64,000 nt of DNA, from the NCBI RefSeq assembly GCF_016801865.2, contig NC_068938.1:136566998-136630997 (forward strand). The letters run 5' to 3'. A model generated the notes under the pieces. The model had not been told where the DNA came from. It searched no databases and saw only the letters and a list, made by a program, of their open reading frames with translations. The stretch comes from Culex pipiens pallens. Its lineage: Eukaryota; Arthropoda; Insecta; Diptera; Culicidae. The position numbers and the translations under genes were made by a program. Below, one piece after another: positions 11,209-23,887 of this stretch. The first letter of the stretch is position 1. Each line of letters opens with the position of its first letter.

Positions 11209-11749
11209 ACAGTGACATTCGGAGTTGGAGACAATAGGTTTTAAGGTGGATTTAGAGAAAGAGTCAGAGATGGAATTGCAATCGGAGGTGGATTCTGGTG
11301 AGTGAAAGGCATAGTCTGTATCAGATTTGAGAAACCAGAGTTATAGTCTGAGTTGAATTTGGAGTCAGAGACAGTGTCAAAGTTTGAGTCAGATTTGAAG
11401 TAGAAGTTGGCGTCAGATTTTGAGTTGGAAGAAATAAGTTTTGAGTAGCTGTGATTGAAAATGGAGGTGGATTCTGAGCCAGATTCGATATCGATATAAG
11501 AATTGCTGGAAATTGGGGTAAGAGTTGGAGATGGAAATCGAACTGGATGTGAAATCTGAGAAGATTGACTCAGATTCGGAATCGGTGTAAGAATTGGCGG
11601 AATCAAATATGAAAGTAGAGTCAACAAATCTTGAAAATCCGGAGTTGGATCCAACAAATATTTAGTAACTGGATTTGAAACTGAAATCAGAATCAGAGTT
11701 GACTAATCAAGAGGAGCTGTATTCGGACTCTGAATAACTTTGAGTAAAA

Positions 11750-11924
11750 AACGAAGTTGACTTAATAGTGTCTTCCTTTTAACTACAAGGTCTTCGCCGC
11801 CCTGGGCTCCTAAGTGTTTATATTTACAATTAGAATTTTTAGAGCGCCCGCCGCGGGATTCGAACCAACAACCTCTGGATTGTGAGTCCAGTGCGCGGTC
11901 CGATTGATCCACACGGGTGGGACG
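11750..11924 (-). mobile_element. tRNA-derived SINE, about 175 bp
   Basis: A 14 bp direct repeat AACTTTGAGTAAAA flanks it (11736-11749 and 11925-11938). On the minus strand it opens with a tRNA-like region (about 11843-11924). This has an A box (TGGATCAATCGG), an anticodon arm CTGGA-CTCACAA-TCCAG and a perfect B box GGTTCGAATCCC. A body of about 90 bp follows. The pol III boxes plus TSD make the SINE call firm; the family name is not known to me. Confidence 0.85.
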
Positions 11925-12495
11925 AACTTTGAGTAAAACTGTTTTAAAAATTGGTGTTGCTGTCAGAGTTGAAGATGGAATTTGACTCGGAGTTGAATTT
12001 TGAGAAGTATAAGCCATATTTGTCAAATCTTGACAAACCCGAGTTGTATTCAGACCGGAAGTTGAATTTGAAGTTATATACAGAACCAAAGTTGGAGTCG
12101 GATTCGCAGTTGGCGTCGGAGTTGGAGAACGCAAGTCTTGAATATCTGCCGTAGAAAGTTGAAGTGGAAATGAGAATTCGCAAATCCTGAGGAGTCTGAG
12201 TTAAAGTTTTATCAGACTCGCCCAAATTTGAGATGAATTGCAGTCAGACAGAGTCAACAGAGTCAAAGTCAGAGACAGATTCGGAAATGAAATCAGAATT
12301 GAAATTAAAATTTGACTCAAAGTTTATCATTCTAGATTAATTGTATTTGATTTTTTTGTGATTTTAGAATCGAAGTTCAAGTCGTAGTAAGACTCGACAA
12401 ATCTTGAGAAGTTGCAGTCAAAGTCAAAGATTGAGTAGTAGTCATCAAACTTGGAGAAATTTTAAACGGATAAACTAGAGAAGTCAAAGACAGAG

Positions 12496-14770
12496 TCGAA
12501 GTTGGCACCTTTACCCTACCCCTCAAACTCTCCGGTTGTTCTCGCCTGTTTCCAATCTATTCAGGATACGGTTCATCTTTTATTTCACGGACATTCACGG
12601 TCGGCAGCCAGATCTTCAGATCCCGGGAGTCGTCAATAAAGCATACCCCTCAATCCATATTAGATGAAGCTGTAAATAAGGAAGCTGGCTTTTCCCCCTT
12701 TTTGAAGGGTAGTAAAACAAAAAATTGCTGGCCCATGTCCACGTTAAGGCTACGGTGTGGCTGGAATTTGACGGGTTTGACGATTCCGCCGAGGCGGCGG
12801 TAATTGCTTTGATGAATATTTTAGTGCCCGGTTGAAGCATCCGAAAATTGGGGACGGGACGGCTGTATTTACGACACTTTTTTCGCCGTTGTTGTTTGGA
12901 GGTAATCTTCAATTTTGGAAGGACGGATTAAATTTCATTCTAGATCGCTCAACAGGTACACCAGCAACGACAAGTGCCCAAAGTGGAGGCCGTTAAAATG
13001 AGCACAACTCGCGTCCCCCCTGGTTTCGAGAATTGCTTCAAGTGTGAACATCCCAAGAATGGCAGCAGCAAAAAAAAGCGAGTGTGTACACATTCACTTG
13101 AGAACCTCCGGGGCAAAGAGTTTGTCCCATGAATGAATAGCGGGCGCCTTCTCCCCGCAAATGAATGAGACTGCGACGTTATGAATGGGGTGCATGAGCA
13201 CAAGTATTCAAATCTCGTGTACCGCAAAAACCACAAACAGAGCCCACCAGAGTGGGAGATCAGGTATCCTTTCGAACCGAAAAAAGTCGTTGAGTTTGTG
13301 AAAAGAGATGGGTCGTCGGGATGTAGGTCACCTGTGGCTTTGGGTTCTGGGTTTGGGAGAAGAGAACGTCCTTGTGACAAGTGGCACAGTCGCAGGTTTA
13401 ACGGCCAAGGATGGTGATGTGGTGTGTTTTCACATGAAATTAAACGAGCAACGGCTTTTCTCAGGCCTTGGAAGAGGAGAAATGAAGAGGTTTAAATTTG
13501 ATGGAACAGGTTGAGCTTTAATGAGAAGAAACCACGACGAGGGGGGAAGTTCTGACTAGCCGAATTTGTGATTTACTTTGCGTCAAATTAGTTTTGGGAT
13601 GTTGGATAAACGGCGTCAGTCCTGGCTAGTAAGTTACTAGCCAATTTAAATTGAATTATTTCTGTAAATGAAGTCATAATCTGATACCAATCGCTGAAAC
13701 GATAAATTCCCAACAAAACACATGCTCTCCAGTGATCAATCGGATTATTTGCAAAGCATTGCTTCAATTTATTCTAATTAATGGATCGTTCAAAACGTGG
13801 TGGATGAGGTCTAAACAACGCAAAAAACCAGCAACCAACAAAATTGACTCTGCACAAAACATTATTCCACCGAGTAAATTGTCGATTATGCAAATGATGA
13901 CGATCCAACTCGCACCACCCCAAAATCGTCATCGGAGGCAGAACAAAATCTAGAGAAAAAAATAAAATAAACTGGCAATCAGTGCCGTCACCATATCGAC
14001 AGCCCCACCACCCCCACCCAGAGAGTTTGGAGTGGAGTGTATAAGCCGACATGGCAATTGAATTATCTCCACGGGCACGGCATAATAAATTCCAAAATAA
14101 TCCCGATAATGTTGCTAAACAAAATAATAAATTGATTCCAACTCTGCACCGACTGACTGACTCAGCCATCGAGCGCCGGAGTTTTTGTACCGATTTAATC
14201 GCACACACATAATGTTATCAAAATTCGTTCAATGAATTTGCATTGAGTGGGTACTTGGGAGCACGAGGAGGAAGCAAGATTTCCCGACAACAGAGTTCTG
14301 GCAAAGTCGAAGGATATCCGACGACGATGCGATATCATGTTCAGCAGCTGCAGGCCAATGACGAACTTCACTCTCTGAGCTGGCACAACAACAGCAACAT
14401 CACAGTAGGAAAAAGGAAGGTTGACGTTCTGCCAGCCAGCCAGGAACCAGCTTTCCGATTCGATCAGATTACATCTATTTTAAAATTCAAAAACATTCCT
14501 TTCCATTGTATAGATTTGCTTACATTAAATCTCTCCATCGCTCACTCTTCGGCCCAGAAGCTTTTGCCCGGAGTTGTTTGGAACTTTTCACCCAGGACTA
14601 CAAGCGCCGGAGCGGAGCTCACTTTCGGTGTTGATATGGCAAAACTTGGGTGGGTTTGTGTGTGTGTGTGTGTGGAGGGGAAGGGGGTAGTTCCAGAAAA
14701 TGCATCCTTTACACTACCAGAAATCGGGCACATTGAACTGCACTTCAAGTTAATGTTGGTCAAAATATAA
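12496..14770. other. Unique DNA, no gene recognised
   Basis: A mixed-composition block with many ATTA/TAAT motifs and no convincing exon. Frames at 12949-13380 (minus) and 14243-14770 (plus) have no family resemblance. A short (GT)n run lies at about 14656-14674. Confidence 0.5.
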
Positions 14771-15388
14771 ATTTGTTCTGACTAACTTATTTTGTGATTT
14801 GCTCTAGATCAAACTAATAAACGTTGTGTTCATTGGACTTCAATTTCAGTTAAATTTCGTTATTGATGCATGTGAAATCAATTTCAGTTGTTTTAGATTT
14901 TCTATTTATTAAGGGCATGTAGTCCCGACTACCTTATTCTGAGCTTTGCTCTAGAACAAACAAAAAATCCCAATTCAATTCGAGCAGATTGAACTGCAAT
15001 ATGGGCCCAGCTAACCGAATATGCGGGTTGCTTTTAAATATTTATTAAAAGTGAAATTTTGAAATCTTCAAAGTTATAGTTAAATTCGTGCCATTCGTGG
15101 AAAAATTGTCAATGTGAAATATTGTTTCTGCCTTTATTTTTTTTATTTTTTTCCAGGTAGTATTGACTAACCGATTTAGTAATGTGCTCTAGATCAAACC
15201 TTATGTGACATGCATAAAAACAATTAAAATGAAAATCTGGAGCATCGACCTGCGAATTATGCCATAATTGATCAAAATGTATTTTTTGCGGAAAATCAAA
15301 TTTTAGCTGGCATTTTTGTTTTAATTAAGTACAAGTCTACATAAAGATATGGTGGTTATATTGCATCTGAGAATGATAAAACATTTTT
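14771..15388. repeat. Old degenerate repeat, GACTAAC..CTCTAGATCAAA
   Basis: The phrase GACTAAC(C)GAT..TGTGATTTGCTCTAGATCAAAC recurs in diverged form near 14780, 14927, 15003 and 15168, and again near 16948. A weaker echo lies at 4550-4800. This looks like an ancient tandem or dispersed family. Confidence 0.4.
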
Positions 15389-15810
15389 TCTAATCTAATC
15401 TAATCTAATCTAACCCTAGCGCAGCCAGTCTTTCGAGGGCATCCTGGAAAATGCCTTAGGTTGATTAACGCCTAGCATCCTCTTGTCATTATTAACAATT
15501 GCAGTGCCCAATGCAATAAATTGCTTTGAAACATCACAAACGTTAAAGCGGCCAGGCCAACTGCATAAAGTTTACCACAAAGATGATTCTTTGAATTGGA
15601 TTGAGTTTGAACACAAATGTTCAAACAACAACACATTTCTGAATCGACAGGGGAGGAAGAAACGTGGGGATCCCCCGCTCACGTTCCTGTTTGTAGGAGC
15701 AATAAATCGTTGGGAGCCACCAGCTAAGAAGTTTTGGTGTTCCGGGACCCTCGAGGATGGGACACTGTATTTCCACAAATGCCCTGGACTCTATTTGCCG
15801 TGATTATAGC
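15389..15810 (-). mobile_element. Probable non-LTR retroelement 3' end
   Basis: Read on the minus strand, a block of even base composition with no frame longer than about 70 codons runs into a short tandem tail (TTAGA)n at 15389-15413. Short-repeat tails are typical of some non-LTR retrotransposons and their SINEs. The block also yields a 106-codon plus-strand frame (15483-15803) without recognisable domains, which I regard as chance. No target duplication was identified, so the 5' limit is approximate. Confidence 0.4.
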
Positions 15811-16498
15811 GCCACAACTCGCTCAAATAATAAAACATTTTTTGTCAAAAAACGTGAAATTTATCCAAAATTGTTTCAGTTTCTGATGAATTCCACACAA
15901 TTGAGAGATTTGCCAAACATAGGCAAAATGATAAATTGAATCGTCATTTGAGTATTTTTTTGTCTTCAAATTATGAATAAAGCCATAAAGCCATGGCAAT
16001 TTTTTGCAAGTTGTGCCCCCCTCCCCCTCCGTCCTTCTGTATTCTTTCCAAAAAACATGAAGCAAAAAAAAATATTATTTCCAAAAATTGAAATTTTCAA
16101 AGAATGTTTTTGATTGTAAGCAGTTTCAGAATCATTGAATAACGTTTATTTTGATGTTTTTGATCTAATAGAGCACTGTAAGGCTTTTTAATCAATTTAA
16201 TTTTTGGACCACACAGTTGCAATGCTTGAAATCAATATTTTTATAATTTTATTGATATTTTGTACAGCAAAATTATTGTAGCATATGTTTAACACGATAT
16301 TTCTGATATATTTGGTGCGTCAAAAATTGAAAATTCGGCTTGTCACTTGAAACTCAGTTTTATAGTTTATCCCCCTTGACCATATCCAGAGTCGAAGGAC
16401 AACAAATTTGAATAAAATATTCGCTAACCTAATATGCTCGATTTTTTTTATTTTTTGGTTTGCTTGAGTTCAATCAACCGACATTTGAAGTTTCTTAT

Positions 16499-16543
16499 GA
16501 ACAAGGGGGCGACATAAACTTTGAAAAATATTTGCAACGGCCC
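16499..16543 (-). mobile_element. Terminal fragment, GGCCGTTGCAAAT family
   Basis: On the minus strand this reads GGGCCGTTGCAAATATTT, then AAAGTTTATGTCGCCCCC. It matches the end of the element that begins at 37494 on the plus strand. Only one terminus is evident here. Confidence 0.5.
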
Positions 16544-17039
16544 AAATGATCATGAAAAAAAAAACATTGAAATGCATTTAGTTTCAAACACGGGTCCTGA
16601 TACTCGGTTCAAAGATCAAAAATCACTCACTCATCGCCGAGCGAATCTTTGCCAAACAAAGCCGATCGCATTTCGAGTCAGCTTTGACACGTCCCTCCGG
16701 ACCATTCGCTGTGCTGCCCGGAATGGAGTGAGAGCGAGAGCAAAGAGAGAGTATTCAGTCACGATCGGTATGGAAGTGACAAACAGCAGGAAACGGTCAG
16801 AGCAGTTTTTCGTCGCGTTCGATTTGCGATCGCGAGTGGGTGAGTCTTTTTGGAGCAATCAGGGCCCTTGGTTTCAATCTTGTTCGAAAAAAATAAAACG
16901 TAACTTGCTGACAAAGAATGATCAAAATTGCATAAAATGCTGATAGTTTTGACTAACCTATTGTGTAGTTGACTCTTGAACAAAATTGGATCAAAATTGA
17001 ATATCAACTTAAGCCAAAATTACATAGGTAATTCTCTAC

Positions 17040-18363
17040 CAACTCACACGAAATCGGGAAAAGTTGCCCCGACCCTTCTTCGATTTGCGTGAAACTTTGT
17101 CCTAAGGGGTAACTTTTGTCCCTGATTACGAATCCGAGGTCCGTTTTTTGATATCTCGTGACGGAGGGGCGGTACGACCCCTTCCATTTTTGAACATGCG
17201 AAAAAAGAGGTGTTTTTCAATAATTTGCAGCCTGAAACGGTGATGAGATAGAAATTTGGTGTCAAAGGGACTTTTATGTAAAATTAGACGCCCGATTTGA
17301 TGGCGTACTCAGAATTTCGAATAAACGTATTTTTCATCGAAAAAAACACTAAACAAGTTTTAAAAATTCTCCCATTTTCCGTTACTCGACTGTAAAAATT
17401 TTTGGAATATGTCATTATATGGGAAATTTAATGTACTTTTCGAATCTACATTGACCCAGAAGGGTCATTTTTTCATTTAGAACAAAATTTTTCATTTTAA
17501 AATTTCGTGTTTTTTCTAACTTTGCAGGGTTATTTTTTAGAGTGTAACAATGTTCTACAAAGTTGTAGAGCAGACAATTACAAAAATTTTGATATATAGA
17601 CATAAGGGGTTTGCTTATAAACATCACGAGTTATCGCGATTTTACGAAAAAAAGTTTTGAAAAAGTTACTTTTTGCGTTTCTCTTTGTTTCGTCGTCCGT
17701 GTCTGTCGCGGGTGACCATGAATGGCCATGATCGATGACGACCAACTTTTTCAAAACTTTTTTTCGTAAAATCGCGATAACTCGTGATGTTTATAAGCAA
17801 ACCCCTTATGTCTATATATCAAAATTTTTGTAATTGTCTGCTCTACAACTTTGTACAACATTGTTACACTCTAAAAAATAACCCTGCAAAGTTAGAAAAA
17901 AACACGAAATTTTAAAATGAAAAATTTTGTTCTAAATGAAAAAATGACCCTTCTGAGACAATGTAGATTCGAAAAGTACATTAAATTTCCCATAAAATGA
18001 CATGTTCCAAAATTTTTTACAGTCGAGTAACGGAAAATGGGAGAATTTTTAAAACTTTTTTAGTGTCTTTTTCGATGAAAAATACGTTTATTCGAAATTC
18101 TGAGTACGCCATCAAATCGGGCGTCTAATTTTACACAAAAGTCCCTTTGACACCAAATTTCTATCTCATCACCGTTTCAGGCTGCAAATTATTGAAAAAC
18201 ACCTCTTTTTTCACATGTTCAAAAATGGAAGGGGTCGTACCGCCCCTCCGTCACGAGATATCAAAAAACGGACCTCGGATTCGTGATCAGGGACAAAAGT
18301 TACCCCTTAGGACAAAGTTTCACGCAAATCGAAGAGGGGTCGGGGCAACTGCTGTGTGAGTTG
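17040..18363. mobile_element. Long-inverted-repeat DNA element, 1.3 kb
   Basis: Two arms of about 620 bp (about 17040-17667 and 17743-18363) are reverse complements with only scattered mismatches by eye (roughly 97-98%). They are separated by a 75 bp spacer. The extreme ends are CAACTCACAC and GTGTGAGTTG, with the internal landmark GTTGCCCCGACCC on both sides. A TA may flank the element. There is no transposase, and the small frames in the arms mirror each other. The structure fits a non-autonomous foldback transposon. Any transcript through it would form a very long hairpin RNA. Confidence 0.9.
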
Positions 18364-18617
18364 TATATTATTGTATATATGTTGTTGTATGTAATTGTAT
18401 ATATGTATGTTGATGCGATAAAGATATTTTCAACCTGCATTTTTTTTATTCTATTTGAGGAGAGTTTAGAGGCTCAACGCCAATGTAGCAACGGTATACG
18501 GTGTATTGGGAGCTACATCGGAAATATCCAGATAACTTCACAGCGGCGAAATAGCCGAGAGGGTTGGGGCGCGGACTTGGTAATCTGGAGATGACTATCA
18601 CTGGAAACATGCATTTT

Positions 18618-19502
18618 GTGTAGGGTAGAGTAGTCATTAATGAGACACGGGGAACAATGATTAAATGGCTCTCACAAGACGTGGTTTCAACCAATCAGGC
18701 TCATATTTGGGGGAAAGGTGTATGAATTAGATACTCGTCTGCCATAATAGTGGCTTTGGATATGGACGCTCCCTTGCAAAGTTATTCATACATGTTTGAT
18801 TCTGGCTGCCATTAACACAAAAACTAATGTTTCTTCAAATTTCTTTCGTCATTTCACAGGGCATGAGTTGGGCTACAATGTCCTTTTATTAGGTTTGACC
18901 AAAATTTAGAATATACCCTGAATCCAGGGCTGTCTCATTGTTCCCCACTCTTTTCGGCCCATGAGTAACAATGAGACACTTTGATTTTTCTTCATTAAAC
19001 CTTTCAAAATCTATGAAAATCTTTTAAAACATGAAATGGAAGCGATTTTTGGCATATTTTTCAGTTTGATCTTCATTTTACCAAAAATACAAAGTTATTT
19101 GGTAAAATATATGGATTTTACGAAATTTAAATACTTTTAAGTATAACTTTTGCTAATTGAAGTTTAATGTTGGCAAAATTGCTTGAAAATGTTCAAAGTA
19201 AGTCACCTGCTAAGGAGCAATATAAAAACATGATGTTTTACTAGAAAAGTATTGATTTTTATAGAGTTTCTCATTGTTCCCCAGCTGTCTCATTGTTCCT
19301 GCCAAGTGCGTCTACAATGAGACAGTAGAATAACTCTGGCTGTAGACGTCAGATCGATCTTATATTTTTGTCAATGTTAGAACACATTAATAGAAAGAAA
19401 ATGGCACAAAAAGCTCATTAAAACATGATGATGAAAAAATTACAAAAATCGTTGAATGTTAAAAATTAAAAGTGTCTCATTGATGATTACCTTACACTAC
19501 AC
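18618..19502. mobile_element. TIR element with ACAATGAGACA motifs
   Basis: The ends are about 31 bp imperfect inverted repeats: GTGTAGGGTAGAGTAGTCAT at 18618 and the mirror of GTGTAGTGTAAGGTAATCAT ending at 19502, both leading into AATGAGACAC. Internally the phrase TCTCATTGTTCCCC and its complement recur several times (near 18645, 18930, 18965, 19270 and 19290). It has no coding frame. Confidence 0.75.
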
Positions 19503-19773
19503 GTTTCATAAAAAATATTACATGCTTTTGCTCACAAAGGTGATGTGCAAGCGATTTTACACAGTAATTTATTACTGTGTAGTTTTATTGATTCCTGACA
19601 AAATATAAAATAAAGGTAAGTTTTCACGTTTACGGATCCGACTGCTCTTAACGAAGAAATGTTGCGGTAGTCTTTACTTACAATAAACATAATTATTCTT
19701 CTTTAATATACTATATTCAGTGATTTTATTTACATTCATCCAGTTAGTTTTTTTAACGTCCTGCAAACGTCAT

Positions 19774-20100
19774 TGTTGCAACGGAGAGCGTCCGAAGCAG
19801 TCCCTTGTTCTGCGTCAGTGTCAGTGTTTGTGTATTGTTTGACTGGTGCCCGTGCTGTCGCTTGAAATTGAATAAAGAAAACAAAACAATCTGAGCAAGC
19901 GGGAGCACGGGCGCAGCTGGACAGGTCAGCTGCGTAAAAACACCAAATCTGTGAGTAAATGTAATATTGTGAACTGTTGAATGTTATTAATTAGGAAATA
20001 AACATTTTCAGTTTTGTAGCATGTGGAAAATAAAAGAGTTTTATTTTGCCCTGCTTACGAAATCGGTGCCCGGAGGAGCATTTTCCCGCCTGTCTCAACA
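19774..20100. mobile_element. Solo LTR, 327 bp
   Basis: The block starts TGTTGCAACGG and ends CTCAACA, giving TGTTG/CAACA inverted ends. The 5 bp direct repeat GTCAT flanks it at 19769-19773 and 20101-20105. It contains several AATAAA/AATAAAG motifs and is GC-richer than its surroundings. No internal retrotransposon sequence is present, so it is the product of LTR-LTR recombination. It is not the same family as the element at 6304-9156. Confidence 0.8.
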
Positions 20101-20105
20101 GTCAT

Positions 20106-22340
20106 AGTTCAAATTTAAACTAAAATTTCACATGCCGTATTGAGTTTAAAAAAAAAATAGTTTCCAAAATTTGAGAAAAAACCTATCCCAACGCCACTTT
20201 GACTCACTATCCCGACCAGACTATCCAGAAGCAGCAGCAGCCAGCAACTTCCTGGAAAAAGCTTGACTGCACTGGTTCGGCAGCTGGTGCCGTTCCCGGG
20301 GATTTCAGGGACACACATTCTCCCGGTGTATACATTTAACGATTTACTTAACAAAATAAATGATACAGTCGAACGAGTTTTCCGGCGGGTGTGGAAGAGA
20401 AGGAGTTTTCCATTATCGGTGCAGGACGACGGCAATCGATACTGTTGGGATTTTTTGTGTGTTCAGTTACTTCTTTTTTTCCGGGGTGGAAAAAAAGATG
20501 CAAAGAAAGAGTGATAAAACTGCTCACTTTTTTGCTGTTGTTACTTTGGGTTTTGGAAAGCTGTTTTCCGCCCCAGAAAGTGGGGGCGACGCGGGGAAAA
20601 GGACGGGGACAACAAATGAATCTTTGTTATCTACTGCTAGGTGAAAATAAGGAGTGGACGAGGAAAAAAGAGTGAAAATTGTCGCAGTATTCTGAGGGGG
20701 AATAGGGGGAGAAAGTCGCTACAGATTGCATCGCTTTCCTTTTGAAAAGGGGGCTACAATGAAGAGCTAATGGGTTGTTTTCGTACGTAAATGCTAGATT
20801 AATCGGAATGTATTGAACGAGGTTTGAGAGCTGAGAATTTAGAAGAGTTTGTAGCAGCAGTCATTGCTTAAAATAATTTCAAATTATTGGAAATTATTGA
20901 AATGAACGCAATTCACTCCATCGCTTAATTACATATCAACATTCTCAGAATAAAAAAACGTCGTAAGAGGATCAATTTGAACTGACGAAAAGCTCATTAA
21001 TTAAAATTTGAAAATAACGCCCACAATAATTCCACAAAGTGCTCATCAATCGCAGCATAAATTCACGATTCTCACTGGCACGAGAACCATGGGAAAATGC
21101 AGCTCCAAAAAGTCGAAACATATTTTCCACGTTTCCACCAACCACTTATCGGCTTGCATCCCCCATTTTCCATATAAGCCTTTTCCATGCCAGCACCGTC
21201 CATGCATCACCACAATTAAGGACTTATGGAATGTGTGTGTGTGTGTTCGTGTCCCGCCACAAACCATAGTTAATTAAACAATGCAGTCAGCAATAAATTT
21301 TCCTACACTTTTGCCAGGGCCCGAGGCTTGACCACCCAGTTGTAGGACCACGCTGGACGTAGCTTTGAGACGCGATGGAAAATTCCTGGCCAGAGCTTTT
21401 TTTTTCATGCAGGACAAACGCATCGGCTGCAAAACGCAAACTTGGACGATTTTTCACTCGCAAATTAGTTTTCCACGGACCGTGAGTGGTGACAGCGGCG
21501 CAGCGGAAGTGGACATAGTTTCTCCATTTGCGAGGACCTTGGCGGTGGTCAACAAGGATGTGAAAAGTTTCGCAGGATACAGTCATTGAATACATTTAAA
21601 AAATATTTTAAAAAAAATAGCCATTGTGACATTTCCATCCATCTCCCGGAGCAATTTAACGCTCAATTCCAGAAAAATTGCCAAATCAAAAAGTTTCCGT
21701 TCTAATGTTCCTCAACGATCTTCATCACTCAACCGTGGAGAACAGTAGCGTCCCCTTCTCAAACCTCATCTCTCGTAATGACTTCAACACTGAAGGCATA
21801 ATTTCACTTAAACACCTCAAACCACGTGCCTAATGTCCTTGATGGCATACTGCAGGCAACGTTTAGTCAAAAAACAAAAAAAAAACTTTTGTTTGCAAAT
21901 AAAGTCCTCCGGACGCGGAAAACTTTTCGCATTTTTCTCTCTCCACGTGGCGGACCGCTCCACCGGTCCACGATATTTACGATAATTACCTGGTGATGGA
22001 AATGAACACCGTCTTTGGTCAATGCGCCCGGAGGCGCACACCTCATAACGAGCCTGCCACCCCATCCCCCGCCCAAGTTGAAGGTTCTAAGCACAGTTTG
22101 ACTTTTTTTTGCGTGATGTTTTGTTTTGAGCTTTTAGGTTTGTTTATTGGATTATGCAGATCTCGTTAAGGGGCGCCGACGGCGCCGGGATCGTCGCAGT
22201 TCCGGCGCAAACGGGTCTTGATTTTGTTATTTAGGGGCGGTTTAGAGGGGGAGGATGGGGATTTAAATTGCAGCAGGTTGACGATTTATTTGGACTTTGC
22301 ACTGGAATGAAATTTTACTTTTTTTAAGAATAAATTTCCT
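20106..22340. other. Unique DNA, no gene recognised
   Basis: Mixed composition with no convincing exon. Overlapping frames at 20263-20675 and 21287-21595 have no family resemblance. A hairpin GGCGCC-gac-GGCGCC lies near 22172-22186. A weak splice-like junction on the minus strand at about 21987 (CACCAG|GTAATT) was judged insufficient. Confidence 0.5.
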
Positions 22341-23887
22341 AATTGACACCAACTTTAGCCATCTTTGAAGTTAAAACTTTTCTTAAGACAAAAAAGAAAT
22401 TTTCAAAGATTTTTGAGTACATTTTTAATTTCAAAATTTGCAATATTTTAAACCGGCGATGGAAGAATCTTCATAAAAAAAACCTATCAGTAGAAAAAAT
22501 ATGTAGGGAACATGCCTCTCCTCTCTCGTGCACGAAAGATCGGTGAAAGTAAACTCAAAAAATCATCATCTGGATTATTCGACAGAACACCGATTACACT
22601 ACTACACTTGCAGATGTGACGTCATACGCCGAAAATGACTTGTCACTTTTCGTAGATGAACCATGTTTGTTAACAAAATAAAATAAATGAATTCAAGTGG
22701 TGCTAACAATGAGATTCACAAAATATCTCATACTGATTGAGTTTCATCGAAAAGTTCTCGATCGATTTCCTGTTGCGTGTTAAGCGTCCATTTTCTTTCG
22801 CGAGTGAAGATAGTTCGCAATCCTTAAAGATCAATATCTGTTTCATACCCATAAATAAAACCAAATTTTGCATAGGGTAAAATATGAAAATTTTCACAAA
22901 ATATTGGTTAACTAAACGACAAAATATTGGTTAGAGACAAGACACAAAACTTGGTCTAGATTTTGAACTAAACTAGTGTTTTTACTATAAAAAACTCAAT
23001 TATTTTTTGCAAAATATCGCATTCTTTGAAAAAATGCAATGTTAGATCAAACGTCGCAAAAATGTTTATTCATTTTCGAAAAATTCATGTTGACTAAAAG
23101 TCAAAAAAAATATAATTTTTACTTTAAACTTATTTTTGAAAATATCATTAATAAATTGAAGTTTGCACTATAAAACTCGAAAAAAATATTATAAAATACT
23201 ATATTTTTGTTTGAATTTTTTCAAAACATGTCATTGCTTGATAAGTTCGGCATCGGCAAAATTTAATTTCGGAAAATCGATTCAAGGATATTTTTTTGAT
23301 GTCTGATATTTTATTGTTAAGCTTATGTATGACCCCAAAACTACTCTAAAAAATCATTCAGAATTCAGAAAGTTCAAATCAAAAGATGGTGGCCAATATG
23401 CCGCTGATTAAAATTTGAGAAAATACCTTTGGTAACTAAATGGCAATCAACCGCTCATGACCATGAAATTAATTACGAAAAAGGCCGCAGGTTTTTCGAT
23501 CCCAAAAATAAAGATCTTTATGTAAAAAGCTTAGTAATCGAGATGGTCGGAATGCTTAGTGTGCCGAAAATTGGCATATTTTTGTTGTGTTTGCTGCTAA
23601 CTATTTTTAAATTTAAATTTTCGAATTCTTGCCGACAAAAATCGGGGCTCAAACGAAATTTGTAAAAAATAGCTGGCTTTCGTTTTAAATGATTCACCCT
23701 TGAAGTTGTCAAAAAAATATCCATTCAAATTTGTCGTTCATGGATTGGCAGAGGCGCTTTAGTAATAAACAAAAAAACTCATGGGAATTATTATTTCCAA
23801 CGATATCTCATTTCAAGTAACTTATTAAAATGAACGTATTAAAACAAAATCTGTGCATACTTTGAAAACTTTTACTGAACACTTTTT
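22341..23887. other. AT-rich DNA, no gene recognised
   Basis: Strongly AT-rich, with long A and T runs and short words (AAAATATT, TTTGCAAAATAT) recurring. It is probably decayed repeat. No open frame exceeds 80 codons with sensible composition. Confidence 0.5.

Larger units (their letters stand above)
9300..12495. repeat. GAGTTGGAGTC-type degenerate satellite
   Basis: About 3.2 kb is made of diverged trinucleotide/hexanucleotide words (GAGTTGGAGTCAGATTCGGAGTT and similar), purine-rich on the plus strand. In one frame it encodes Glu/Ser-rich nonsense with frequent stops, so the frames here are artefacts. Two SINEs (10628-11208, 11750-11924) have inserted in it. The fading flanks reach about 12490. 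It shares the AGTC(A/G) core with the other arrays in the window. Confidence 0.85.

Noticed and set aside
15130..15175. Plus-strand TTTTTTTCCAG followed by GTAGTA, as another ratchet point
   Set aside because: The donor half (GTAGTA) is a poor match, it is on the opposite strand from the two strong sites, and it sits in old repeat DNA.
15389..15413. (TTAGA)n as telomeric repeat
   Set aside because: The insect telomere unit is TTAGG and Diptera lack it; the run is a retroelement-type tail.
21975..22010. Minus-strand CACCAG followed by GTAATT
   Set aside because: Weak donor and modest pyrimidine tract; not strong enough to list with the other two.
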